Origin: Gentiana macrophylla
Taxonomy: Eukaryota > Streptophyta > Magnoliopsida > Gentianales > Gentianaceae
Assembly: GCA_026214975.1 (NCBI GenBank)
Contig: JAOBSW010000889.1
Location: 1 to 64,000 of the forward strand
Direction: 5' to 3'
Length of the DNA: 64,000 nucleotides
Shown: positions 24,416 through 35,149 of the stretch, in pieces
How positions within the stretch are numbered: position 1 is the first letter of the stretch
How the letters are laid out: every line of letters starts with the position of its first letter
Translations under genes and position numbers: made by a program
The notes under the pieces: model-generated
Seen by the model: only the letters and a program-made list of their open reading frames with translations
Told to the model about the DNA's origin: nothing
Database searches by the model: none

Positions 24416-25130
24416 TCAAACCAGATCGTGGCGAGTGGTCCGTGGCGGTGGTGCCGTGAGTCCTAGCCGCCGGAAGTCGCCGCTTCTCATCCAAGATGAC
24501 TCGAGTAGTCGTAGTAGCATCCGCACGACCTGGCCAATCTCATCAAGAAAAAGATAACGGAACGAGCTCGATTGTGCGATCCCGCTATCCTCTGGCTGTC
24601 GCCCCTGCAGATGCACCAAGAATCACAAAATCGCGTTGTTCGGTATCCCGAATATCAATGCAGCCATTCTCGAAACTATTGGCTATGCTTAACCGCATCC
24701 TGGCCATGGGGCCGTGGAGATAGCCGAGGAAAAGCGGAGTGACGACGAGGGTGTTGCCGGCGAACCAGGCTTCGTAGGTGCCCCGGCTGGGTAATGTCCT
24801 CGGTGGCTTGGCGCTTCTTTTCCCTCCTCAGATAAAGCTTCTGGGGGTTCTTCGGTTTACAGATCCGCCCCAAACTCGTGCACACCGCATCGAGGCACAA
24901 ACCGTGATCAAATGAGGGACGATCAAGCTCCGTGTATAAACCTTCTTCGATTGATCGAGATCTCGCCATACAATGCCTGGCCCCAGCGATCCACATTCAA
25001 AACCAAATGTCAACGCATACAAAGATGCCCAGGTCACCAATATGAAAATGCGGTCGTTGTTTTTAGGCAACAACCGTACTTCGAATGAATCGACATCGAC
25101 CTTCCAATTCCTCCGCTCCAGGTCGTGGTA
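24416..25130 (-). pseudogene. Env-position ORF relic, possible 'putative plant transposon protein' domain
   Basis: Two overlapping minus-strand frames (24828-25073 and 24676-24996) can be read as one protein broken by frameshifts. Upstream reading continues with a W-K-V-D-V-D-S-F-like stretch before the first frame. The segment contains LLPKNNDRIFILVTWASLYA followed by a basic region and S-L-I-V-P-H-L-I-T-V-C. An 'L/S-x-x-x-P-x-L-I-T-x-L-C' pattern is typical of a domain found in Athila-group extra ORFs. The assignment rests on this pattern and on its position after integrase. No signal peptide or clear membrane span was found, so a retroviral-type envelope is not shown. Confidence 0.35.
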
Positions 25131-25798
25131 AATTCAACTCTTCCGGCCCTCCCGGTCTCAACGCCTCCAGCCACATCCGGCAAACTTCACCCTTAACTCC
25201 TCCAAAGGATCCCGCCCCAAATCCTTCCGTCTATGCACACCCTCCTTATAATCCCGACCCCGAAAGCCGCTTAAGTTGTGGCTTCCGATTAATCACCTCC
25301 GTGTAGCGGAACTTCTACCTCAACTACTTCACTACCTTTGTCCCCAAGTCTCGTTTCCGATCAGCCAGATAAGATATTTTAACTGGGGGGAGCTATTCAC
25401 CGGGGTAGTCGGGATTGTCAATCAAGGCTTCCTATTTTTATCCTTAAGCAACTTAACTAACTCCCGGATCGACTCTTTCGCCTCCAAAATAGCCCTCTCA
25501 ACCAACATGTTTCTCGAAAAATAATGTTTAGTAAAACTTCATGGGCTCTGTGGTTCACTTAAACGACGAGGCAATGGCATCGGGCAACGGTTTTAGACTT
25601 CCTTTCAGAGGTGGGGCTGCTCCAGTACAACTGCTCCTCTTCCGGGTAGCTCTCGGATAGTTTCACAGCCTGCAGACTAACCTCCTCCACCCTCTTCAAC
25701 TCTAGGCATCCGTACTAAAGGCACATCATCATCCTAGTCTGCCAGACTGAGGTTGGCTCATCTCAGTATGAAGGGGCTGCCCTAGTTTGGGTGGCTTC

Positions 25799-26023
25799 CT
25801 AGGGGTTGCTCACACCACACACCCGGTTGGGGATCAATCTAAGGTGGTGGTCAAGCCTCTTACGTTCCCCGCCCCCGGCCACTTCCAGCACATGCCTCTT
25901 CTTCACAGCTTCTATGAACCATTTCCACGCCATAGTCTCAAACCAAACAATCCAAACGTGGCACAAAAGATACTCCGAAGTATCATCCAAAGCGGATTTC
26001 AAATCAACCAACCACAAATCCAC
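25799..26023 (-). pseudogene. Small ORF fragment upstream of the env-position relic
   Basis: A 74-residue open stretch including KSALDDTSEYLLCHVW and WKWFIEAVKKRHVLE. It lies between the internal promoter-like module and the env-position relic, on the same strand, and may be an earlier exon or broken part of the same ORF. I do not recognise a family. On the opposite strand the frame is also partly open, so coding status is uncertain. Confidence 0.25.
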
Positions 26024-26460
26024 AAACCATAATCATCACCAAACAACCCATTCATCACCCATCACAACACCACATCACCAAAACAAAGAGCGTAAAAGAA
26101 ACACCAAAACCTTAAAAAACAAATTAAGCTGATATCTCAAGAGAACGAGTCGACCAAAGATCGAACTCACAAAAACGTGAATGAAATCCGTAAAAGTTGG
26201 TACTAATCTACCAAGTAGGTGAGTAGATGTCGATCGTAGATGAAGATTAAGTTCAAACAACAACCAAATTCGGCTCCTGCAAAATCGGATTTTTTCTCAA
26301 AAGTCGGACTGGTTGGTCCTCGATTCTCCAAAAAATATCGTGGTGTCAGATTGGTTATGAAAATCAGCAGAGGGTATCAAGGGCGCGCCTATAGCACTCT
26401 TGAATCGCCGAAATGGTTTAGAATCGACATCATTAGGGGCAAAAGGAGGAGAGAGAAACC

Positions 26461-26760
26461 GCTTTAAGCGCTTTTGAAATTCAAAAAGTGAGGGTTCATC
26501 ATGTGATGGGGTATATATACGACAGAGGTTGACGCCAACAACTAAACTGCACACGGGCGCCCACCGGAAAGACGGATGAAATGGACGTGGCGCCCGCCAC
26601 AGTACGCCGCCCAAGATTTGGAAATCACATACGTGATTGATGAACAGCGCACTGTGATGCCCAGGCGCAAAGTGGACGCCGCCCCGGAATTAGTCACACG
26701 GATCATGGCCCGCAGTAGTTCCGGACGGGCGTCCAAGCAAGATTAGTGCAAAAATTATAA
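26461..26760 (-). promoter_or_regulatory. Internal promoter-like module resembling the LTR U3/R boundary
   Basis: Read on the minus strand, a cluster of GGGCGCC/GGCGTCC-type GC motifs (26530-26740) is followed by TATATATA (26512-26519) and then, about 50 bases on, by a near-palindrome AGCGCTTAAAGCGG (26459-26472). The full LTR has the same order: GACGGGCGTCC motifs, TATATAG at 62967, then GCGCTTTAAAGCGC at 63039. It may be a second promoter for the downstream ORF or a decayed LTR piece. Confidence 0.4.
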
Positions 26761-28200
26761 AATTTCCATACAACTCACATTCGTAATTATCTTTCTTATT
26801 AAACTTATATAAAAACTTCAAAAATACAAATAAAAATCTAATGAAGTACATAAATTATTAGGAAAATAACAAAATGGGGATGGAAAATTAAAGGTTGCCT
26901 CCACTCGCTTTTTTGTTTTACGCTGCTTATCACGAAACATCCTAAAATGCTAGTCATCATAAATGTCCCGCACCAATCGATCACCGAATGAGACGAAGGA
27001 GCATGTCAATCGGGCCGGAGGGAAGTCATACTCATCTTAGTAAAACCTGGGCCTCACCAGCCTATCATCAACTTCCGGAAGTGCTCGGGCCTGCAGCATC
27101 TGGGCCACGCAACTGTCACAAGACGCATCAATGAGGATGGTGTAAGTGGGCATCCTAGAGTCGCTCAGTAACTTCCTCAAGAGTAAAGTTCCACCTCCTA
27201 ACAACGGGAACAATAAAGAACATATGTGACCGCCTTGACGCGGGTACTAATGTCAAAATCTAATGCTGCAAACGACGTTGGTTCCTCCCGGTCCGTCATC
27301 TACGTGAATGAGTGGAATCTCATGAAAGGTGTAACCTCTGGCCGAACACCCAAATCCATATCTAGAAAGCATAACTAACCGACGTGATAAAACAAAACTT
27401 AATAAGGCTAAAATCGAATAAACTACACTTAAATACTAACACTAATCAAAGCACAAAACAAAAGCAACCAAAAGAACGATATTCTAGGCTGCCCCCTAGT
27501 GGCGCTTTTTGGTTAATGTCGTTAGCTCGACACATTGTAAGCTCAACTGATCGTGCCTATTTAACCTTTCCGCCACCCACTACCTCGCTGCTTAAGCTCC
27601 GATCGCAGCGTGGTCGCTTGCAAACAAGATCTCACACACGGGTGAAATCTTTGAAAGCCTCCAAACCTTTCTTAAGTCTCCCCATGGTTGTGTTCTTTTC
27701 TCCGACTCACTCCTCTGATGACGCTTTTGGTTGTCGCCTCCTCTAATAACTCTTCCATATCAAAGACTCACTCGCTTAGAACTTTTCTGACGGATCACTA
27801 CCGTCATCCCTGGAGAACAAGTCGGGTGATAATCGCCAAATTCCTTCGACCTAGGTAACACCACATCCGGTAGAATATCGAGAAATTTAACAATCGTGAT
27901 GTCTCTTTAGGTTCACCAATATAGTGTTTGCACTTTGACCGTTGACTCTAAACGGTTCACTCATCAGAACTCACGGGTTCTAACGCCCCCGGAATGATTT
28001 TGGAGACTGAGTAATGGACTAACGTGTTCTAGCTTCAGAAATGTATGTAACTGGAATTATAGAAAGAACTTGTTCTTTATTACAAATTCTCTCTTTCTTA
28101 ATCTTACATCGGAGAAGCTTCTACCTCATCCTTACTAATCCCGGCACTCCTCATAGGCCCGGAGTCCGACTCGGCCCACCATGTAATCCGCTGTAGTCGA
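26761..28200. other. Region between integrase and the internal module, nothing recognised
   Basis: About 1.4 kb after the integrase stop on the minus strand. Only short open stretches occur on either strand and none shows a domain I recognise. No terminal repeats or structured RNA were seen. Confidence 0.4.
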
Positions 28201-29160
28201 TAAGCTTCCCACAAGATTGGGAATCAAAGTTCAAACTTTGTAGCCCAATAAGCTCTATGCTCTAACTCGACTGCAGATGACATGGTTTCCGTAGACCATT
28301 TGATATGGTGATGTACCCATGGGGGTCTTATAGGCGCTCGATATGCCCACAAGACATCATCCAACTTTAGACTCTGGCTTTTCCTATGATCATAATGCCT
28401 TCTCCAGATCTTCTTAATGCTCGCTGCTTCTTCAACCTCGACCACTAGTCATAGGATGGCACGGTGTGCCAATTTTATGCCGAACACCATACTTCTCAAG
28501 TACTTCTCTGTGGGTCGGTTATGTAAATGCGCCCCTTCATCATCGATCAAGGCACGTGGACATCCAAACCTCACGAAAATATTCTTCTTTAGAAATTTCA
28601 TTACCGCTTTATGATCATTGTGAGGAGTGGCTTGGGCCTCCACCCATTTAGACACGTAGTTCACGCACTAAGATGTATTTATTACCAAGAAGATGACGGG
28701 AATGGTCCCATAAATCGACAATTCCATACATCAAAGACTTCGATTCGAGGATGGGTTTTAAAGGCATGTCAAAACGCCTTGTCGAGTACCGTTCTTTGGC
28801 ACCTATCACAAGCTTTACGTGAAAGCTTCCGTATCTTTAAAGATCGAGAGCCAATAGAAACCGGATTGAAAGATCTTAGCAACGGTTTTCCACGGACCAA
28901 AGTGACCTCCTGTGGGTCCACTGTGACATCGCCAATGATGTCACGCTGCTCAGATTCGAATACATCTCCTAAGCAAACCATCTTTACAGATCTTGAAAAG
29001 ATAAGGTTCATCCCAAACGAAATATTTTAAATCCGAGAAGAACTTTTTCTTCTCCTCGATAAGACATCTCTCGGATCGAGATAACGGCCATGAAGGTAGT
29101 TTACAATGGAAGAATACCATGGAACATCGTGGAGCGCCATCTATCAACATGATGTTTTCT
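28200..29160 (-). pseudogene. Integrase domain of gypsy pol (broken)
   Basis: Integrase inserts the cDNA into the host genome. Several open pieces follow in order on the minus strand. 28950-29150 has FFSDLKYFVWDEPYLFK, the start of the plant gypsy integrase region. 28769-29011 ends with KACDRCQRT, the CxxC half of the HHCC zinc finger. 28449-28664 carries NYVSKWVEA and, further on, RFGCPRALIDDEG, where the aspartate is the second of the DDE catalytic triad. 28224-28445 carries LDDVLWAYRAPIRPP and VELEHRAYWATKFEL, the C-terminal end of the core as seen in Athila/Tat integrases. The pieces lie in different frames, so at least three indels or stops interrupt the domain. Confidence 0.9.
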
Positions 29161-29229
29161 GAGGAAAGTAAAGATCTATATCATCCGTTCATTCTTTTCC
29201 TCGCTTAACATCCTAGACACATGATCCGC

Positions 29230-29570
29230 TACTACATTCTCACCGCTCTTTTGTCCTTAATTTGAACGTCAAACTCTTGTAGGGTCAATATCCAACGTAG
29301 TAAGCGCGGTTTAGCCTCTTTCTTAGTCATCGTGTAACGAAGCAGCGTGATCACCCACACGATCACTTGAGCTCCTAACAAGTAATTACGAAACTTGTCC
29401 ATAGCAAAGACTACGGCTAATAATTCCTTCCGGTGGTTGTGTAGTTAACTTGAGAAGGATTCGGTGTGACCCGGCATAATAGATAGGTCGGAACTTTCCA
29501 TTAAGCTTTTGCTAAGATCGCACTAACAAAGATAGTTGGATGCATCGCACATAAGCTCAAAAGGGTAAGT
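29230..29570 (-). pseudogene. RNase H domain of gypsy pol (broken)
   Basis: Degrades the RNA strand of the RNA/DNA hybrid during reverse transcription. Minus-strand reading gives a PFELMCDASNY-like stretch near 29530-29560, with the first catalytic aspartate. A long piece follows near 29260-29420 reading KELLAVVFAMDKFRNYLLGA, then a strand ending with PRLLRWILTLQEFDVQIKDK, which is typical of the end of plant gypsy RNase H. No single ORF covers it; frameshifts fall between the first and second parts. Confidence 0.82.
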
Positions 29571-29699
29571 TCCAATCCGTGAGATAAGAATCGGAGCGGA
29601 TATTAACCGATTCTTGAGCTCCTCAAACGCTTGCTTGCAGCCTATCATCAAAATCGAATTCAACGCCTTCCTTTAGTAAGGTGGACGAGGGCTTGGCTA

Positions 29700-30690
29700 T
29701 CTTGGAGAAATCTTGAATGAACCTCCTATAGAGCTTCTACATGTCCGGAGAAAACCTCGGACTTCCCTAACATTCTTAGGGTAACTCATCTTCTCAATAG
29801 CTTCTACCTTGGCCCTATCTACCTCTATACCTTGGCGGAGATCTTGTGGCCAAGAACTATTCCTTCATCTACCATGAAATGGCATTTTTCCCAATTAAGT
29901 ACTAGGTTCTTTTCCACACATCCGATAACACTGATCAAGATTGTCAAGGCAATCATCAAAAGATCGACCAAAAACCGAAAAATCAATCCATAAAAATCTC
30001 CATACACTTTTCTACAAGCCCGTCAAAGATGGCTAGCATACATCATCGGAAATGTAGTGGGCATTGCAGAGATCGAACGGCATTCGCCCTCAGAGCGAAT
30101 GTACCATAAGCGGCAAGTGAAGGTGGTCTTTTTTCTGGTCACCGGATCAATGGGTATCCGGAAATATCCTCGAATATCCATCTAGAAACGAAGAGAATGC
30201 GTGCTCCCGCCAGACGCCGAAGCATCCGGTCAATGAATGAAAGGGAAAGTGATCTTTCATGGTTACCTCATTGAGCTTTCGATAATCGATGCAGATCAGA
30301 ATCCAAGAATAAGCCTCAATGCAATTTCTCTCCTTCTCATTCTTTTCAATTGTAATTCCACCTTTTTTGGGAACTACTTGAGTCGGGAAACCCATTCACT
30401 ATCCGCGATGGCATAAATGATTCCCATGTCCGTAAGTTTAATGATTTCTTTCTTAACGACTTCTTGCATACGAGGGTTTAGCCTTCTGCAACATCGTCTC
30501 GACACACTGGCGCCTCATTCGTCTTGATCTTATGCATGCAGATGTCGTGAGATATTCCCCGATATCTCCTACTTGCCAACCAAAAGCTTTTTCATTCTTC
30601 TTCAAGACGTTGATCAGCTTTACTTCCTCCAGACGGAAAGCTTGGTGGATATGATTAAAGGAAGCTTGTCGCCTTCTTAAGAACACATAC
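29700..30690 (-). pseudogene. Reverse transcriptase domain of gypsy pol (broken)
   Basis: Copies the genomic RNA into cDNA. 30453-30686 is the segment leading into the domain (LINVLKKNEKAFGWQVGDI). 30147-30395 contains PTQVVPKKGG, ICIDYRKLNEVTMKDHFPF and FLDGYS, the conserved fingers and palm motifs. 29825-30007 contains NLVLNWEKCHFMVDEGIVLG just after the catalytic YxDD-type site. At that site (about 29975-30000) the reading frame is broken by indels and stops, so the two catalytic aspartates are not in one open frame. Confidence 0.9.
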
Positions 30691-31219
30691 TTAAGATGTT
30701 TTAGGCAACGGCTTCAACACCAAAACCGCAGTGGGGCTTCAAACTAGACTTGAGATCTCCACTTTTCAACTCAATATCATTGAGTTTACTACGTGGTCCC
30801 ACCGCCAAAGCTTCTCCTTCCAATGACTCTTCCTCAAAATCGGTTGCTAGTTGATCCGATTCACCCTACCATGAGTATTCAAATTATCAACTAATCGCTT
30901 CATATTCGCTTCTCACAACCATGACTTGCTTATCCATATAGTCGGTGAAATCATCCGTCATATAATCAATGGAAAAGCCGGTTGAGGGCCAGAGGGTACT
31001 TGAATGGACTTTAAGACATTGTAACTCACCTCTTGGTCACCAACTCGATAGTCACGTGCCCACCATCGCAATCGATGAGAGCTCTAGGCGTAGATAAGAA
31101 AGGTCTTCCTAGAATCAAGGGGAACGTTGCCTTTCTCTATATCTAAAACATACCAATCAACTGGAAAGGTAAATCGATCAACTGAACCAAAACGCCTTTT
31201 AGATTCCTCAAGCTTTCTT

Positions 31220-31460
31220 AGAGGATCTATCCGCGAATTGTAAACTCATAGTAGTGGGTTCTAAGACTTTGTAAACCGAAATGCTTGCATACAGACATTG
31301 GCATAAGGCTTATAGAGGCACCTAGATCACACAAAGAATTTGGGAAGACTAGACCTCCCATCAAAATCAGAAGTACAAATTTGCCAGTCACAACTCTTTT
31401 AATTGGTAAGTTTTCATAATTAATCATGGAACAATCCTCACCAATATGCCTTTCCATGCT
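31220..31460 (-). pseudogene. Aspartic protease domain of gypsy pol
   Basis: Retropepsin-type protease that cleaves the Gag-Pol polyprotein. The open stretch contains CDLGASISLMPMS, with D-L-G-A standing for the D-T/S-G-A catalytic motif; D-L-G-A-S is usual in Athila/Tat elements. Preceding residues (EDCSMINYENLPIKRVV, then FVLLILMGGL) lie where the family has its substrate-flap side. It is isolated by stops on both sides. Confidence 0.85.
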
Positions 31461-31462
31461 CG

Positions 31463-33330
31463 CTAATTTCTTTTCGAAGACACAACATCCTTGATAAATT
31501 TTGTATACTTAGGCATCTCGACTAAGACATCCGAAAATGGAAGATTCACCTGAGTATTTTTCAAAAGGTTTAGCACCTTTTCATACTTCTTATCCTCAAT
31601 CAAAGGAATGTTGCTCTTCTCGTGGAAATGGAAGTTTATTAAGGTCATCCTCGTAGAAAACCTTTTTCGAGGATGCACCGATACCTGCTGTCTTCCAGAT
31701 CCTTCCAACGAACAACGCTTTTTCAGATTTCTCGAGTCTCGGGATCAGCCTCTCCGACTTTCAGCTGTTTTTTCGGTCCTCAAAGGATCAGCCACTGAGG
31801 ATCACCAAATTCTTCACCTCTCAGGATCACCCCCGAGTTTTCTCTTTGCAAAAGCTGAAGTGTAGGTGCTCGAGTCTTTCTCCTCGCCTTTATCAATGGC
31901 AGGAGGGGCTAGTGGTTTCCGGACGGGAAGGACCACTAACTTGAGTACCGCTCCTAAGATTCTATTGCACCGGCCTCCTCCTTACCGTATTGAATTGATG
32001 GCACGAGGTCAAGATAATGGGCCTTTGTTCACATCACTGAGCAACTTGACCGCCCTTGGATTCTTCTCTGAAACTGGCAAACGCCTGGGGTCTGTAAACC
32101 AGCCTGCTTGGCCAAGGTTGCCCAATTTGTCTCTCAAGATTCTTCATCGATCTACTTTGCTCTTCCAACTTAGCCTCAAGATTTGTAGGTTGGGAGGCCT
32201 GGGAGTTTTGGTGATTTGGAGCATAGGGTTACTGGTCCGACTTTGAAATTGGGAATTTGAATTGGAAGGCCAATTGATTTAATTTTTGCGTAGGATTGGA
32301 AAAATTCGAGTTTTGATTCTCGATTAAACCTGTGGTTTCTGCTGAAATTCGATTCAATTAAAGTTCAAGTTGGGATTGAAATTTGAAGATGGATTAAACC
32401 TTGGTTTTGAAAATTGCCCGGCCCGAAACCGATTGAACCTTTGATTGTTCTCGCCATAGGATGCATTCACTCACGACTTCATCCGCTCATAAAGGCGTAA
32501 TTTAGAAGTGTGCTCCCACCGTCACAATTTTGACATGTGATTCTGATTGTACTGGTCCATAGTCATGAACAGACGCATTTACTTGATAAGGTGCGAGTGG
32601 GGATTAATTGACATTGGCCATTCATATGGCCGGTCCGACAAAGATTTTTGCAATACAGGAACCCGAGGGTTTCACGGAAAAGAGGAAGTTTGATTTATAG
32701 GATTGGAAACTTGAGGGGGACCATCTGGCTTTGCAAAAGATGGCAATCAAACTTTGTAAATTGACTTCCTCAACCTTTGGAGGAGGAGGTGCTTGAATTG
32801 CTTGATAAGAGGGGGCATAGTTATATTTGGCAATGTCCTCAAACAATGCCCATCCTCATCAGCGCTTTCTTAAATGCCCTCCAGAAGAACTATTGACCAT
32901 GCCTTTTGTAAGCTCGGTCAATCCATCAAGAATGTATTGACTTGCCTTTCCAAAGGGCAAGCCACAGGGGGCATTTTCTAAGAAGGGACTTGAATCTCTT
33001 CCAACACTCGAAGAAAGATTCATTCTCTTTCTCGATAGAATGTGAAAATGTCATTTAAGCTAATCAATTTGCCTTTGAAGGTGGAAAATATTGACTCAAG
33101 AACTCCTTTCGAGTTCTTCGCCTGTGTGGTGATAGATTCAGACGGGAGAGGTGTACCACTCTTAGCCTCTCCTTCGTGAGAAAAAGGAAAAGTTTAAGTT
33201 TAATAGCATCTCACTTACTCCTTGGATCATGTAGTATCGCATATCTCTAAGAATGTGTGTAAAGTGGGTATGGATTCTCGATTGGTAGTCGTGGAAAATT
33301 GATGCGTACGCATCATCTGAATAAGTCCTG
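31463..33330 (-). pseudogene. gag gene of the gypsy element (broken)
   Basis: Gag forms the virus-like particle that packages the RNA. Minus-strand readings in order: LPSESITTQA near 33125-33160 and ESFFECWKRFKSLLRKCP near 32968-33025, both core motifs of plant gypsy capsid. A CQNC half zinc-knuckle lies near 32530. An Asn/Gln/Phe-rich tail near 32280-32430 is usual for Athila Gag. 31463-31708 contains NLPFSDVLVEMPKYTKFIKD, the segment between gag and protease. Many frameshifts interrupt it. The start codon cannot be fixed. Confidence 0.8.
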
Positions 33331-34193
33331 TTTCGACCAAAGGTTTATGCAAGAATGGCTGGAATAACAATAGCCGGTTGACGCTTGACTTGACTACCGC
33401 ATGGCGAGTCCGCCAATGTACGTCGATATTATCGCCATTATCACAAAAATCGTTGATTTCTCTTGCTAGTTGTTCTTCAAGATCTCGCCGCTCGGCCTCG
33501 CCGTGAACCGCATCGGAAATTCCGCTGCTTGGCGGACTATGGTTCGCTTCTGGGTCGGGTGTATATTAACGGTCCTTTTGACTCCGAGTTTGCATAAATC
33601 GACCAAAGACGGTGGAACAAAACCTAAAACTAAGAAAGAGATAAAAGCCTAAACTAAAAATTAAAAGCCTAAAGAGGGAAAGTGGAAAGAAGAAAAGGAA
33701 ACAAAAGTGTTAAAAAACAATACCGGACGGACGCCCAAAAGATTGGACGGGCGCCGTGATGGAATTGAGGTCGGGACGGGCGTTTAGTAATGTAAACGCC
33801 GCCTGGCAGTGCGATTAATTACTTCGAACGGGCGCCCAAAACTTATGGACGCCGCGTCTAAGTGAATAAAACCGAGCATTGCATTGATAATTTCAAATGG
33901 ACGGGCGCCCAATATCCACGCACGCCCGCTTGCACACGGAAAACTTAGAACAAAACAGAATTTGCGAGATAATGCAAGAAGCGGAAGAAAGAACGCTTAA
34001 AAATGAAAAAAAAAACAGAAGATCTAATCGAAAACTACTACTAATGAGAGTTTTAAACCCTAATTATCTACTTAACAACTACCTAAAACAATTATCAACT
34101 AAAAACAGGAATTTAAAACGGATTAAAACAGGAAAACTAAAACAAAAACAAACAGTAAAAACAGAAATCAAAAATAAAACTAGACAACCGTCC
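33331..34193 (-). other. Retrotransposon leader with repeated GGCGCC-type motifs
   Basis: Untranslated leader between the primer binding site and gag. Between 33724 and 33930 the plus strand repeats GGACGGACGCCC, GGACGGGCGCC, GGACGGGCG, GAACGGGCGCCC, GGACGCCGCG and GGACGGGCGCCC, set in otherwise AT-rich DNA. The part 33950-34190 is A-rich. The motif copies resemble the first half of the primer binding site next to them. Confidence 0.6.
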
Positions 34194-34213
34194 GGTCCCC
34201 GGCAACGGGCGCC
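34194..34213 (-). other. Primer binding site, tRNA-Asp type
   Basis: Minus strand reads GGCGCCCGTTGCCGGGGACC. Plant Athila-group elements use a site complementary to the 3' end of tRNA-Asp beginning TGGCGCC and continuing GTTGCCGGGGA; this copy has one extra C and lacks the first T. It lies 7 bases inside the LTR end at 34221. Confidence 0.88.
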
Positions 34214-34220
34214 TAAAACT

Positions 34221-35149
34221 TGTCACGGATTTTATCAACACAAAATAAACAAGTAATAATCCGTTAACCTCAAGTATAAGGATCGTAGTATGGAGGCTAA
34301 TGCCGGGTCGATCTTACGGGAACTAAACGATTGTGATTTCTAGTTTTTATCTAACTAACCTGGCGTCACGATTACTAAGCTAAATAACGGATAAAACTAA
34401 ACGAATACCAGAAATTAAACTTAACTAAAACGTGAAAAGCCGACGTAAGAGATGATCTAAAGCCGGAAAGATAATGGCCGCGAACCAATTTAAACTAACT
34501 AATCTAAAATGCGGATAAAAGTAACTAACTAGACAAATTCAAGCTTTTAAGGATTTAAATCAAATTTATAACGAGCAAACGAGGATTGATCCACCTATCC
34601 AACAAGCATTGATTCCCTATCTCGATTATATTGCGCTTTTATTCAGATTGTGATTCACCTCACCTAAACATGAACCCTAATTCCTTAGAAAGTTCATCTA
34701 TCAATCTATTATCTTCCGATGTAAGATTAACGCGCTTAATAATCCGAGGATGCAAACTTGTGTTTATAATCTAAGAATCGGACCTATTAACTTCCGTTAT
34801 TATAGATTCTGAAGTTACTATTCTTATTCATGGTGATCTAGGGTTTATTAAGACTTCCATCAACAATAAACAATCAACACATGCATATCTTCCGATATAA
34901 AAGCAAATTAAACATGAATAAGCATGAATAAGAAACAACCTTTATGAAAAACTCACAAAGATAATCAAGAAAACGAAATCAACAATTGTTGGACGGCTTC
35001 ACAATACTCGCTTTGATGAAGCTTTTAGCCTCGAACATCCTCAAGAACTCAAATTTGCGTAAAAGTGCATAAAAGTAACTAGTGTTTTATCTAAATTAAG
35101 AGCATAAAAATAGGAATAAAGAGATGAAAACGCGCAGCTAAAGCCGCCT
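34221..35149 (-). repeat. Partial 5' LTR (R-like part plus U5)
   Basis: 929 bp. On the minus strand it ends ...CCGTGACA at 34221 before the primer binding site. Its upstream end is cut at 35149, where 5S spacer (TAGGGGAACGCC) begins. Relative to the full LTR at 62377-63985 it lacks about the first 660 bp, that is U3 with the TATA box. 34611-35149 is shared with the 3' LTR piece; 34221-34610 is shared with 63580-63985. Confidence 0.88.

Larger units (their letters stand above)
21664..35149 (-). mobile_element. Athila/Tat-like Ty3/gypsy retrotransposon inside the 5S array, LTRs incomplete
   Basis: A 13.5-kb element read on the minus strand, so its 5' end is at the right. The order from right to left is partial 5' LTR, primer binding site, GC-rich leader, gag, protease, reverse transcriptase, RNase H, integrase, a long post-pol region with an env-position ORF relic, polypurine tract and partial 3' LTR. 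The domain order PR-RT-RH-INT is that of Ty3/gypsy elements; the wording of the motifs (LCDLGAS, ICIDYRKLN, VSKWVEA, PVELEHRAYWA-like), the tRNA-Asp-type PBS and the long region after integrase fit the Athila/Tat group. Every ORF is interrupted by small indels and stops, so this copy is presumably non-autonomous, although assembly error could add to the damage. No target-site duplication is visible. The two LTR pieces overlap by only about 540-555 bp. Confidence 0.92.

Noticed and set aside
24416..25130. True retroviral-type envelope gene
   Set aside because: Position fits, but no signal peptide, cysteine-rich surface region or C-terminal membrane span could be seen.
25085..25306. Plus-strand Pro/Ser-rich ORF (starts MNRHRPSNSSAPG)
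   Set aside because: Opposite to the element's coding direction. The minus strand here reads into the env-position ORF with family-like features, so the plus frame is probably its mirror.
27384..27746. Plus-strand ORF of 120 codons between integrase and the internal module
   Set aside because: Antisense to the element, low-complexity start, no domain recognised and no promoter context.
31866..32246. Plus-strand ORF of 126 codons
   Set aside because: Antisense shadow of the gag tail; the minus strand shows the Asn/Gln-rich Gag region.
21664..35149. Cassandra-type element (LTRs carrying a 5S promoter) as an explanation for the link with 5S genes
   Set aside because: The LTR copies contain no 5S box A or box C; the element is long and has gypsy coding domains.
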